Source: a virus. Taken from it: a stretch of DNA of 64,000 nucleotides. Each line of letters begins with the position of its first letter. The stretch's first letter is position 1. Below the pieces are notes generated by a model. It made no database searches, was not told the DNA's origin, and was given only the letters and a program-made list of their open reading frames with translations. Both the position numbers and the translations under genes were made by a program. Where the stretch lies: IMG/VR virus record IMGVR_UViG_3300042564_005059, positions 31,428 through 95,427 of that record, one strand, 5' to 3'. Positions 49,854-57,329 of this stretch are shown in pieces.

Positions 49854-50621
49854 TTATTTAGCTACATCAAAAGTTTTAGTCCAAATTTCTTGAACTTGTT
49901 GTTTGAATGTTTTTTCGTCAGCCGAAAATTCATTTTTGCTATCCTTTGAGAATTTAATAATAGCGTTAGATAATTTCTTATAATCGCCATTAATAAATTT
50001 AGGTTTCGTGAATTTCCAAATTGAACGTCTTGTGAATGAATAGTTAGGTATAAATTCACGCATACGTTTTACTTCTGCCAGTAATTTATCACTATCTTTT
50101 TCATTCTTGAATTTCAATTCCCCAAGCTGGAAATTTTTAGTTGAACCACTACCACAATAAATGTGTAATAAATCCGTAATACTTAAATCCGTTTCAGTTA
50201 AAATCTGTTTGAATTTAACATACTCATAAATTCCACCCTCTGCAAAAACTTCCAAATAAATTTGGTTAGTCCACTTCTTCAAATTGTTATTCAAAAATGC
50301 AATAAACATTTTTACATTAGCAATCGTATCGTCATTTAATTTAACCACTTTAATATCTAATGGTAAATTTAATAACTTTCCACTTGTAGCTCTGTGATTT
50401 CCGTCAGCAATTATTCTAATCTTTTTACCGAAAGCATTTGTTTCCAACACAATAATTGTAGTTGTTTCAGCACCAAAAGTAAGCATACTTTCCATAATCA
50501 TTTTAACGTGGTTGTCATCAACCTTTCTTGATACACCAGCTAAATAAGTGTATTTCAAATAATCAAAACTTTGTTTTTTAGTTTCAATAACTTTTGCTAA
50601 ATTCTTAATTTGTGTTTCCAT
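49854..50621 (-). CDS. ParB-like (ParB/sulfiredoxin fold) protein, 255 aa
   Basis: Residues about 20-100: DYLKYTYLAGVSRKVDDNHV (loop entering the fold), TTTIIVLETNAFGKKIRIIA and DGNHRATSGKLLNLPLDIKV, where the DGNHR box matches the ParB nucleotide-binding motif. The C-terminal half is helical and basic. ParB-fold proteins can be CTPases, nucleases or kinases; which it is cannot be read here. No ParA in the window. Confidence 0.75.
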   Translation of the reverse strand: METQIKNLAKVIETKKQSFDYLKYTYLAGVSRKVDDNHVKMIMESMLTFGAETTTIIVLETNAFGKKIRIIADGNHRATSGKLLNLPLDIKVVKLNDDTIANVKMFIAFLNNNLKKWTNQIYLEVFAEGGIYEYVKFKQILTETDLSITDLLHIYCGSGSTKNFQLGELKFKNEKDSDKLLAEVKRMREFIPNYSFTRRSIWKFTKPKFINGDYKKLSNAIIKFSKDSKNEFSADEKTFKQQVQEIWTKTFDVAK

Positions 50622-50651
50622 AATAAAACATTTAATTGGTTAATTGTGGTG

Positions 50652-50682
50652 CAAAGATATAACAATTTTTTAACCTACCAAA
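50652..50682 (-). promoter_or_regulatory. Bacteroidota-type promoter for the ParB-like gene
   Basis: TTTG - about 20 nt - TATCTTTG (minus). Confidence 0.8.
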
Positions 50683-50703
50683 TATTTTTTTATTTTTTTT
50701 TTA

Positions 50704-51063
50704 TTATTTGTTATTAGTTTCTTTAATTCTATTAATCATTAAACTTTTAGCTTGAGAATCAGTTAATTTAACAATATTGTTATGAATAGGATAACAAACA
50801 TAATATTGACCTTGTTCATCAATAATTAATTCATACGTTAATGTTTTAACAAGAGATATTTGTTTTTTAGTTATCTTTGCCATGTGTTTTGACTTTGCTC
50901 TTAATTGAGGGTTATCGGTATCAGTACCCATTGTAATGTGAGCCTTGTTTGCAGCAATAACTCTAGTAGAAACACCAAAATGGTCAGCAACCATTTGGTC
51001 AGTGTAATGACTGTTCTCTCTTAAATAACTTCTAATCGCTTTGTTGTCGTGTGTTTTTTTCAT
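50704..51063 (-). CDS. Helix-turn-helix DNA-binding protein, 119 aa
   Basis: The first 45 residues form an HTH: NKAIRSYLRENSHYTDQMVA then DHFGVSTRVIAANKAHI (helices 2 and 3). The C-terminal half is a beta-strand/helix module (YELIIDEQGQYYVCYPIHNN). A phage regulator candidate. The -7 box TATATTTG lies at 51093. Confidence 0.7.
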   Translation of the reverse strand: MKKTHDNKAIRSYLRENSHYTDQMVADHFGVSTRVIAANKAHITMGTDTDNPQLRAKSKHMAKITKKQISLVKTLTYELIIDEQGQYYVCYPIHNNIVKLTDSQAKSLMINRIKETNNK

Positions 51064-51092
51064 ATTATATTAATTTTGATTTTATTATATTA

Positions 51093-51100
51093 CAAATATA
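51093..51100 (-). promoter_or_regulatory. Bacteroidota-type -7 element for the HTH gene
   Basis: TATATTTG (minus), 29 nt before the ATG. Confidence 0.6.
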
Positions 51101-51202
51101 CCAATAAATTTAATAAATCACAATATTTTATATGACTTATTTTAAGATTATATAAGACAACATAATAAATTAAATGACTCTCAATATCATTTTAAATAGA
51201 AA

Positions 51203-51236
51203 AGGGCATATAAGCAAGCTTATACACCCCAATCAT
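51203..51236 (-). terminator. Terminator of the tRNA transcript
   Basis: GGGTGTATAAGC TT GCTTATATGCCC hairpin followed by TTTTC on the minus strand, about 45 nt after the tRNA 3' end. Confidence 0.75.
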
Positions 51237-51278
51237 TCACCAACCAATTAATCTAATTATGACAAACAATTAAATTTG

Positions 51279-51353
51279 TGGGGAAGACGGGATTCGAACC
51301 CGTGACCTCTGGTGTATGAAACCAGTGCTCTACCCGAACTAAGCTACTTCCCG
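51279..51353 (-). tRNA. tRNA with CAU anticodon (Met or Ile2)
   Basis: A full cloverleaf can be drawn on the minus strand: acceptor GGGAAG / CTTCCC, D-arm GCTT...GAGC, anticodon stem CTGGT / ACCAG with loop TTCATAC (CAU), T-arm ACGGG-TTCGAAT-CCCGT. Position 1:72 appears as a C:C mismatch, and CCA is not encoded. CAU could be elongator Met, or Ile2 if the C is modified to lysidine; the anticodon stem lacks the three G:C pairs of initiators. Confidence 0.85.
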
Positions 51354-51620
51354 AATTCTATTACATTGTACTTCTGTAATAGCGCCCAAAGTTGTCGACC
51401 ACTTTGAACTTGGTTTATTCAACCCATTTAATTTATTGAGTAGGTGACACTAACAAACTGCCGTTTGTGCAAGTGGATATTACCTTACTACGAACCAATC
51501 ATCGTAACTCGTTCTTAAACAACTCTACCCAATAAATTAATTAACGTATGCGGTGCGCCTACCGAACATAACGAAACTCAACGCACCCATAGACACAAAT
51601 GTGTACATACGTTATTTTTC
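51354..51620 (-). ncRNA. Structured 5' leader upstream of the tRNA
   Basis: About 250 nt with no ORF between promoter 51626 and the tRNA. Read leftwards it has ACAAAC-GGCA-GTTTGT, CAAAGT...ACTTTG and TATTACA...TGTAATA hairpins, the last ending next to the tRNA. It also contains element copy 5. It may be a separate RNA or a processed leader. Confidence 0.4.
51592..51607. repeat. Dispersed element, copy 5 (GACACAAATGTGTACA)
   Basis: Located just downstream of the tRNA promoter, where a bound repressor could block transcription. Confidence 0.6.
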
Positions 51621-51625
51621 TTTTG

Positions 51626-51657
51626 CAAAGATATAAAATCTTTTTTAATCTTGCAAA
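51626..51657 (-). promoter_or_regulatory. Bacteroidota-type promoter of the tRNA unit
   Basis: TTTG - about 20 nt - TATCTTTG (minus). Confidence 0.8.
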
Positions 51658-51849
51658 TTAATTTATCATTTTTTTTGTCATTAAATAAACCATAACAAAT
51701 AATATTAAATTTGCAATTAAAACAGCAATAAATATTTCTACTAACCCAAATTCGGGATAGTACATTAAAGCGTGAACAATAAATACAAATAAAACCAATA
51801 TCAAAAATTCACGCTTAATGCCCCATAAAGCTAATATAAAATCTTTCAT
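51658..51849 (-). CDS. Small membrane protein, 63 aa
   Basis: Two hydrophobic helices: REFLILVLFVFIVHALMYYP and VEIFIAVLIANLILFVMVYL, with charged ends. Its ATG shares one base with the stop of the 230-aa gene, so translation is coupled. Confidence 0.65.
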   Translation of the reverse strand: MKDFILALWGIKREFLILVLFVFIVHALMYYPEFGLVEIFIAVLIANLILFVMVYLMTKKMIN

Positions 51850-52541
51850 TAACTCTCTGCTGAAATAAGTGTTTTATATTCTTCTTCGGTCAAATGCCTT
51901 GCAGTAACAAGTGGCTCATATTTGCCTTTCGGTTTAATCAAAATACAATCCCCTTGACGAATAATATCCTCAATATGCCCTTTCGGTACATTGGTTGTAA
52001 TAGTCCACGCAATAGCTTGAATTGAAGTCATTTTCTTTTTATCTTCTTTTGTGTTATACCAATCATTAGGGAAATTTGTACGATAAACACTTCTTAAATC
52101 AACCCAAATAAGATATTCTCTATCGGTTGAAGTGTCTTTACATTTGATATAATGACAATCTTCCATTTTTTGCCGACTATCTAACCCTTTGCTAAATACA
52201 TCGCCCTTAACCTCATACAATTCGTAAGTATCGTTATATTCAAATGTTTCAATTTCCCCATTCTCATTTACCCACGTTGTAGATTTTTTAAGAGTAGTTG
52301 AATTTAATAGCGTTGGGTTTACTTCTTTGATAAGTCTATCTAAACCCAAAGCACGAATACCAATTCTACGTTGTTCCAAGTTTGGTAATTGTGCAATATC
52401 TGAAAAATTTGCTGGAACTATATCATTCCAAAAACTCTCTAATGTTTTAAATTGTTCAGGACATTCATCGTATTTCAATCGTGCAACCTTGCACCCTAAA
52501 TCGAAATCAAATGCGACATTGTCTAATACTAATTTTGCCAT
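51849..52541 (-). CDS. DUF6745-like protein, 230 aa
   Basis: Starts MAKLVLDNVAFDFDLGCKVA; middle DCHYIKCKDTSTDREYLIWV resembles the strand-loop-strand of DUF6745-type proteins; later QAIAWTITTNVPKGHI and GDCILIKPKGKY. Family call is tentative and function unknown. Confidence 0.6.
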   Translation of the reverse strand: MAKLVLDNVAFDFDLGCKVARLKYDECPEQFKTLESFWNDIVPANFSDIAQLPNLEQRRIGIRALGLDRLIKEVNPTLLNSTTLKKSTTWVNENGEIETFEYNDTYELYEVKGDVFSKGLDSRQKMEDCHYIKCKDTSTDREYLIWVDLRSVYRTNFPNDWYNTKEDKKKMTSIQAIAWTITTNVPKGHIEDIIRQGDCILIKPKGKYEPLVTARHLTEEEYKTLISAES

Positions 52542-52574
52542 AATTATTTTTTCTTTAATTGATTAATTGTTTTG

Positions 52575-52605
52575 CAAAGATATAACAAAAAATTTACCTA
52601 CCAAA
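52575..52605 (-). promoter_or_regulatory. Bacteroidota-type promoter for the 230-aa gene
   Basis: TTTG - about 19 nt - TATCTTTG (minus). Confidence 0.8.
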
Positions 52606-52649
52606 TATTTTTTAATATTTTTTTTTATTTAGTAGGTAAATAAATTTAT

Positions 52650-53354
52650 TTAGTCCTCACTATATCGGTAAACATAGTGTTCAAAACTCATTTCCAATTC
52701 AATGGTTTTCTTATCTTTGTCGAGAGTATCACCTTGCACTTCTATTCTACACCAATCAGTTGCATTTTCTAAATTGTGTTCGTAATTATTAAAGTAATTG
52801 TTAATCTTTTCAAGCAATTTTACTTCAATAGCAATCAGTTCATCAGTTTGTACGAAATCAACTTTATAGTTTACGTTAAGTTCATTTTCGTCTATACTTC
52901 CGTTAATATCATCAACGTACTTGTCAATAAATTCAACTTCTTCATCAGTCAGTTCAAACTTTTCTGTAAAAGGTTGATTTTCACACCATTCTTCTTCACT
53001 TTCTTTATCGTAAGTAAATTCGGTATCATCATCTTCATCTAATTTAATGACTACTTTTCCGTCTTCACCCATATAGTGTCCGTCAGAGTTTACATAAAAA
53101 TTTACATTATCATAAACAACATCATCGAAATAGTTTTCAATATCAGTAACAATCTCACAATCAAGCAAATCATCATTTGTGTTGTAAACTTCAATACTTG
53201 TATCGTTCATACTATCACCACCACAACTGAAAACGAAATGTACTTCTTTTATTTTGAGTTCACCCCAAAGTTTTAGAACACTTGCTTTTTGTTCTTTAAG
53301 CCTTTCTTCTTTTTTAAGTCTTAATTCTTCGACTTGTTTTTCCCAATCTGTCAT
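52650..53354 (-). CDS. Very acidic unknown protein, 234 aa
   Basis: Net charge is strongly negative (many D/E runs such as KLDEDDDTEFTYDKESEEEW). N-terminal helix is charged (KQVEELRLKKEERLKEQKAS). Such acidity is typical of DNA mimics, but no fold is recognisable. 12 nt downstream of the 136-aa gene, in one operon. Confidence 0.6.
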   Translation of the reverse strand: MTDWEKQVEELRLKKEERLKEQKASVLKLWGELKIKEVHFVFSCGGDSMNDTSIEVYNTNDDLLDCEIVTDIENYFDDVVYDNVNFYVNSDGHYMGEDGKVVIKLDEDDDTEFTYDKESEEEWCENQPFTEKFELTDEEVEFIDKYVDDINGSIDENELNVNYKVDFVQTDELIAIEVKLLEKINNYFNNYEHNLENATDWCRIEVQGDTLDKDKKTIELEMSFEHYVYRYSED

Positions 53355-53366
53355 AATATATTAAAT

Positions 53367-53777
53367 TTATTTAGTTTCTTCTTCTGTTTGCAATTTATCT
53401 ATTAAGTCTATTGCAAATTGTGTCGCAATCGGATTTTCAATATCTTTAACGCCATTATGTAACCACGTTGGAAGTGTTAAGTGTTTTAGATAATCTTCAA
53501 GTGTTGGTACAAATTTCATTCTAAAATCTTCTGCAACGTGCAACATAGCAATATCAATCGTATCAACTCTTTTGTTATCAGAATTGATAAGGTTGTAACC
53601 AAAAATTTTTGGTATAATATGATAACAAAACCATACATTGTGAGTAATAAGTCTTGACGAATTATTATTCATACTTGCTTTCGGACTATCAATAAGTTCG
53701 TGAATTGCTAAATAATCTTCAACTTTGCCACCCCAACGCTTAACTGAACTTTGTGAGTGAATAAGTGCATTTGCCAT
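53367..53777 (-). CDS. DUF6915-like protein, 136 aa
   Basis: ATG at 53777: MANALIHSQSSVKRWGGKVE then DYLAIHELIDSPKAS and LITHNVWFCYHIIPKIFGYN match the opening and His pattern (SSVKKWGGKPEDYLPIH..D) of DUF6915, a domain often found in phages. The C-terminus binds a second helix pair (VAEDFRMKFVPTLEDYLKHL). Role unknown. Confidence 0.75.
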   Translation of the reverse strand: MANALIHSQSSVKRWGGKVEDYLAIHELIDSPKASMNNNSSRLITHNVWFCYHIIPKIFGYNLINSDNKRVDTIDIAMLHVAEDFRMKFVPTLEDYLKHLTLPTWLHNGVKDIENPIATQFAIDLIDKLQTEEETK

Positions 53778-53805
53778 AATAATATAATTTAATTGATTAA
53801 CGATG

Positions 53806-53836
53806 CAAATGTATAACAATTATTTAAACTACCAAA
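53806..53836 (-). promoter_or_regulatory. Bacteroidota-type promoter for the 136-aa operon (repeat module copy 3)
   Basis: TTTG - about 19 nt - TACATTTG (minus), same upstream module as 48239 and 49765. Confidence 0.8.
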
Positions 53837-53866
53837 TATATAAGTGTTAAAATTTTGTTAAAAAAA

Positions 53867-53887
53867 ACCCACTATAAAAGTGGGTTA
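53867..53887 (-). terminator. Terminator downstream of the 91-aa gene
   Basis: AACCCACT ATAAA AGTGGGTT hairpin, T7 on the minus strand. Confidence 0.75.
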
Positions 53888-53919
53888 GTTTTGAAAAAAA
53901 AATAAAAAGTAATGTGGAA

Positions 53920-54195
53920 TTAATCCCACACTCTTGATACGCTTTGAGAGAAAGGGTTGTATTCAACTTGTTGCCCCATTACATAACCACCCTTTGTGAT
54001 TTGTAAACCTCTATGCTCATTTGAGAAATCCCCATTAGGTTTTTCGTGTCTTAAAACACTATTCTCTTTAATTTTGATAGGTGCGAAATCTTTAACGATA
54101 GTATCGTTATCCATTTCAAATTTACCTACAAGCGTATGTTGGTGAATACCCTCACCCAACAGAATTGTTTTTCTTGTGTGTGTGCTTTTTGCCAT
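53920..54195 (-). CDS. Unknown protein, 91 aa
   Basis: MAKSTHTRKTILLGEGIHQH start; beta-rich with Gln/Asn-rich C-terminus (QVEYNPFSQSVSRVWD). No known motif. Own promoter at 54234. Confidence 0.6.
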   Translation of the reverse strand: MAKSTHTRKTILLGEGIHQHTLVGKFEMDNDTIVKDFAPIKIKENSVLRHEKPNGDFSNEHRGLQITKGGYVMGQQVEYNPFSQSVSRVWD

Positions 54196-54233
54196 AACTA
54201 AAAATTTTAATTGTTTAACATTATTTTAAAGTG

Positions 54234-54264
54234 CAAATATACGAATAAATATTTAACCACCAAA
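54234..54264 (-). promoter_or_regulatory. Bacteroidota-type promoter for the 91-aa gene
   Basis: TTTG - about 19 nt - TATATTTG (minus). Confidence 0.75.
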
Positions 54265-54296
54265 CATTTTTTAATATTTTTTTATCGTGATTAAAT

Positions 54297-54476
54297 TTAT
54301 TCAGTTTCTTTTAACCAATGCGTAACAATTTGATTACTCACGTTAAAATGCCCCTTATTATTTGTTATAGTATAATTGGTTTCAACTTTATGTGAGTTCC
54401 CCATAGTTGTACGAGTTTTAACAACATACTTTCCAGATTGTGTCGGTTGTTCTAAAGATACGTCAATCCATTTCAT
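54297..54476 (-). CDS. DUF551-like small protein, 59 aa
   Basis: MKWIDVSLEQPTQSGKYVVK start and QIVTHWLKETE end match the plan of DUF551 (W-x-x-V...P...G-x-Y-x-V, ending T-H-W). Function of that family is unknown. Host-type promoter at 54506. Confidence 0.65.
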   Translation of the reverse strand: MKWIDVSLEQPTQSGKYVVKTRTTMGNSHKVETNYTITNNKGHFNVSNQIVTHWLKETE

Positions 54477-54505
54477 AAGTAAATAAATTTAATTGATTAG
54501 TGGTG

Positions 54506-54537
54506 CAAAGATATAACAATTATTTTATATTTGCAAA
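54506..54537 (-). promoter_or_regulatory. Bacteroidota-type promoter for the DUF551-like gene
   Basis: TTTG - about 20 nt - TATCTTTG (minus). Confidence 0.8.
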
Positions 54538-54539
54538 TA

Positions 54540-54782
54540 TTATTTAGAATTTTTTAAAACTTCTTTGATAGCAACTTTTAATTCTTTAAGCTGCTCTCTT
54601 GTCATTTTTGGAATCATCATTGTATTGAAGTTTTGTTCTTTCCTTTCAGCTCGACTATCGTCATCAGGATATATATTGTTATCGGTTATTTCAATATAAC
54701 CAATATTACCAACCAAGCCAACACCAACATAATGACCATTGACCAATACGTTACGTTGTGCTAATTTAAGTTTATCACTCAT
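54540..54782 (-). CDS. Unknown protein, 80 aa
   Basis: MSDKLKLAQRNVLVNGHYVG start; VGLVGNIGYIEITDNNIYPD then a helix with KMTREQLKELKVAIKEVLKN. Leader is TTAAATGACTTATG with element copy 6 (54817) instead of a TAnnTTTG box. Confidence 0.6.
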   Translation of the reverse strand: MSDKLKLAQRNVLVNGHYVGVGLVGNIGYIEITDNNIYPDDDSRAERKEQNFNTMMIPKMTREQLKELKVAIKEVLKNSK

Positions 54783-54816
54783 AAGTCATTTAATTTATTG
54801 GGTTCTACGCGTAATA

Positions 54817-54832
54817 GACACAAATGTGTACA
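54817..54832. repeat. Dispersed element, copy 6 (GACACAAATGTGTACA)
   Basis: 35 nt upstream of the 80-aa gene; flanks TACGCGTAATA and ATACGTTA match copy 3 and copy 5. Confidence 0.6.
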
Positions 54833-54847
54833 TACGTTATTTAATTA

Positions 54848-54870
54848 AAGGGGTTATTGATTAACCCCTT
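54848..54870 (-). terminator. Terminator overlapping the end of the 168-aa gene
   Basis: AAGGGGTTA TTGAT TAACCCCTT hairpin containing the last codons and stop. Confidence 0.6.
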
Positions 54871-55360
54871 GTCTATCTTCATCAGCTAAACATTCACTTT
54901 CCCATTGTTGAGCATATATTAATACTTCATTAAGCGTATCTATATCCATATCTCGATACAATAAATTGTATTGGTCAATTTCATAATCACGATTGTCTTC
55001 GTAAACATCAACATCGGCACTATCATATTTGAAAAAACTTGCCAAATGAATATGATTACCCACATTTGGAATTGATACATCACAATCAGCACTAATATCA
55101 GCAGTCGTAAAACTACCAAACTCTTTAACGATTTTTTGTATATCGTCAATTAATTTATTCTTTATTGCTAATCTTGAATTTTCCTCATTCAACCCAACAA
55201 ATAAAGTAATAGTTTCTTCTCCGTCATTCCATACTTCTACTTTATCAAAATACATATCAGTATCTTCATCTTCTGGGTGTCCTGTATTTCCCAATAAAGT
55301 TATATCAGCATTAGGTTTATCCAAAGCTACTAATAAATCAATAAGTTCTTTTACTTTCAT
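54854..55360 (-). CDS. Unknown acidic protein, 168 aa
   Basis: MKVKELIDLLVALDKPNADI start, a plan seen in many small phage proteins (V-x-E-L-I-x-L-L...P..DI...). The same opening plan is seen at 60841. Acidic, many D/Y. Function unknown. Confidence 0.6.
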   Translation of the reverse strand: MKVKELIDLLVALDKPNADITLLGNTGHPEDEDTDMYFDKVEVWNDGEETITLFVGLNEENSRLAIKNKLIDDIQKIVKEFGSFTTADISADCDVSIPNVGNHIHLASFFKYDSADVDVYEDNRDYEIDQYNLLYRDMDIDTLNEVLIYAQQWESECLADEDRQGVNQ

Positions 55361-55386
55361 AATATTAATTGGTTTTAAATTCTATG

Positions 55387-55418
55387 CAAAGATATAACAA
55401 AAAATTAACCCTACCAAA
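55387..55418 (-). promoter_or_regulatory. Bacteroidota-type promoter for the 168-aa gene
   Basis: TTTG - about 20 nt - TATCTTTG (minus). Confidence 0.8.
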
Positions 55419-55447
55419 TTTATTTTAAAATATTTTTGATAGGGTTA
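55406..55447 (-). terminator. Imperfect hairpin over a promoter
   Basis: TAACCCTACCAAA and TTTTTGATAGGGTTA flank a T/A-rich loop; it can end the 191-aa gene transcript and contains the -33 box of the next promoter. Confidence 0.4.
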
Positions 55448-55457
55448 TTTAATTTAT

Positions 55458-56033
55458 TTACCAACTTGCTCGGTAAAGAATAACTTGTTTATCAAAATCA
55501 GTATTCTTTAATACTTTGGTTATAATCTTTTTTGTTTCAGCAACACCTTGAAAATACCACTCATCAAATTCAGTTCCACCAAAAAAGAAACCACTTTGAG
55601 TTGGTAAAAAGGTTTCAAGTCCTTCATCATTTTTGATTATTCCATCATTCAAATAAATTTTTTTCAACTTCATAGCACGTTTACAACGCTCTAATAAATC
55701 TTCTAATTTATCTTTTGTGATAAAAGAATATTGGCACTCATCTATTCCGTCTTGACATTCTTGTACAAAGAAATTGTGTATAGCATTAGCCTTACGCCAA
55801 TAGCCAATATCTTCAAAAATTGAACACCATTTGAAATGTACACCACGTTGTTTAACAAGTTCGTTAAACTCATCGTAAATTGGTTTATACTCATCTTTTG
55901 ACATAGTGTCTTTAACACTCTTAAACTCTTTGATAATGTTAAGATTTGAAATAGCGTTATCCACTTTTTCGTAATCCTCAACTTCAAGTCCGTTAACTTT
56001 TTTAGTGCGATATAAGTACATATCTAATCCCAT
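55458..56033 (-). CDS. Conserved phage hypothetical protein, 191 aa
   Basis: MGLDMYLYRTKKVNGLEVED start, IGYWRKANAIHNFFV in the middle and FFFGGTEFDEWYFQGVAET near the end form a pattern found in many phage hypothetical proteins. No catalytic role known to me. Own promoter at 56063. Confidence 0.75.
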   Translation of the reverse strand: MGLDMYLYRTKKVNGLEVEDYEKVDNAISNLNIIKEFKSVKDTMSKDEYKPIYDEFNELVKQRGVHFKWCSIFEDIGYWRKANAIHNFFVQECQDGIDECQYSFITKDKLEDLLERCKRAMKLKKIYLNDGIIKNDEGLETFLPTQSGFFFGGTEFDEWYFQGVAETKKIITKVLKNTDFDKQVILYRASW

Positions 56034-56062
56034 AATAAAATAATTTTAATTGATTAACTTTG

Positions 56063-56094
56063 CAAATGTATAACAAATATTTTACACTTACAAA
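56063..56094 (-). promoter_or_regulatory. Bacteroidota-type promoter for the 191-aa gene
   Basis: TTTG - about 20 nt - TACATTTG (minus). Confidence 0.8.
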
Positions 56095-56528
56095 TTTTTT
56101 TGAATAATTAATTTTAATTTTTTGCTATATGTTTTATTCTTTGAATAAACCCTATCCAAATAAGCAAAGTATTGTTGCCTTGTTAAATTTATTAAGTATC
56201 GTTGTTCATATATCAATCTATCTTCAATACTTGAACAAATATCACTATACACCGCATGACGCAAATTAGAGCCAATAGCGGTCGTTTTTCTTTTTTTTGG
56301 TAATCTTATACCAAACACATTATTATTTTGTCTAAAAACGTCTGAATTAAAGTGTCCAGATTCTAATATTGCTTGTGCTTTTACAATATCTTTAAATTTA
56401 AACTCCATATTATCAACAGCGCTAAACACCATTTCACGATAAATTTGTGTTGTTAAATTTATTTGAGTTGGTCTAAAAGAAACCAACCCAAAATAAATTA
56501 AACCAATTAATAATATTTTCTTTTTCAT
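56088..56528 (-). CDS. Exported glucosaminidase-like cell-wall hydrolase, 146 aa
   Basis: ATG at 56528 (MKKKILLIGLIYFGLVSFRP) gives a signal-peptide-like N-terminus. Residues about 48-115: KAQAILESGHFNSDVFRQNN then N-V-F-G-I and SSIEDRLIYEQRYLINLT match the Bax/glucosaminidase fold, with Glu in A-x-L-E-S-G as likely catalytic residue and Y-L-x-R-V-Y-S later. It may clear peptidoglycan during entry or lysis; here it sits in the early-type half, which is unusual for lysis. Confidence 0.75.
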   Translation of the reverse strand: MKKKILLIGLIYFGLVSFRPTQINLTTQIYREMVFSAVDNMEFKFKDIVKAQAILESGHFNSDVFRQNNNVFGIRLPKKRKTTAIGSNLRHAVYSDICSSIEDRLIYEQRYLINLTRQQYFAYLDRVYSKNKTYSKKLKLIIQKNL

Positions 56529-56544
56529 AAGCAATTAAATTTAT

Positions 56545-56844
56545 TTACCAAAACATTGATTTCTGCAAATCAACTTTGGTTTCAATCCATTTAAGAATTT
56601 CATCAGTCCAATAAGAAGTCGTTAAATCAGATAAAAACCAATCTATTTTACTTCTACTATCTTTTTCAGCAATATTCACTTCAAGTCTATTCCATTCTTT
56701 CGCTTGACTTTGGTCGCTACCTTTACTAAAACCCTTTGAAGTGTCCCATTCCTTTGCAATTACCTTAACTTGCGTTTTGGTTGTTTCAATAGTGATAACA
56801 CCGCCACGACAAACTTCACCTAATTTCCACGTTTTTGTTGCCAT
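56545..56844 (-). CDS. Unknown protein, 99 aa
   Basis: ATG at 56844 (MATKTWKLGEVCRGGVITIE) chosen over the leader extension. Beta-rich first half, helical second (LTTSYWTDEILKWIETKV). No known motif. Confidence 0.6.
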   Translation of the reverse strand: MATKTWKLGEVCRGGVITIETTKTQVKVIAKEWDTSKGFSKGSDQSQAKEWNRLEVNIAEKDSRSKIDWFLSDLTTSYWTDEILKWIETKVDLQKSMFW

Positions 56845-56875
56845 AATAATTTGTTTTAATTGATTAATAGTTAGG

Positions 56876-56906
56876 CAAATATACAAATTTATTTTTAATC
56901 TACAAA
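56876..56906 (-). promoter_or_regulatory. Bacteroidota-type promoter for the 99-aa gene
   Basis: TTTG - about 19 nt - TATATTTG (minus), overlapping the end of the winged-helix gene. Confidence 0.75.
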
Positions 56907-57293
56907 AGAATATCCAACTTTTTTTATTGTTTGGATTTTTTCTTTACCGATAATGTTTCTTAATTTACAAATACAAACATCTATTGTTCTTGTTGTAACA
57001 CAAACATCATCACCCCATACATCACGCATAAGAATATCACGTGAAACCGTTTCATTCTTATTCTCAATAAGAAAAACCAATAAATTAAACGACAAGCGTT
57101 CAACTCGTGTCTTCTTATCGTTAACTGAAATTGTCATATCAGTTCTATCTAATCTAATATCACCACACTTAATAAATTTAACTTCAAGTTCTTTGGTTGT
57201 CTCTAATACCAATTTGAATATTTCATCTTGTGTTAATGTTTCTTTGTTTGTACGCTTAATAGCGTTAATAATGTTCCCAGCAATTTTGCTCAT
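56895..57293 (-). CDS. OmpR/PhoB-type winged-helix regulator without receiver domain, 132 aa
   Basis: The C-terminal 95 residues form a Trans_reg_C winged helix: GDIRLDRTDMTISVNDKKTR (strands), LSFNLLVFLIENKNETVSRD (helix 1-2), VTTRTIDVCICKLRNIIG (recognition helix) and IQTIKKVGYSFVD (wing). No receiver domain or phosphorylation site. A phage DNA-binding regulator that may recognise one of the repeated elements in this window. Confidence 0.85.
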   Translation of the reverse strand: MSKIAGNIINAIKRTNKETLTQDEIFKLVLETTKELEVKFIKCGDIRLDRTDMTISVNDKKTRVERLSFNLLVFLIENKNETVSRDILMRDVWGDDVCVTTRTIDVCICKLRNIIGKEKIQTIKKVGYSFVD

Positions 57294-57329
57294 TTAATTT
57301 ATTTTGTTTAAAGTTATCAATACCATAAG

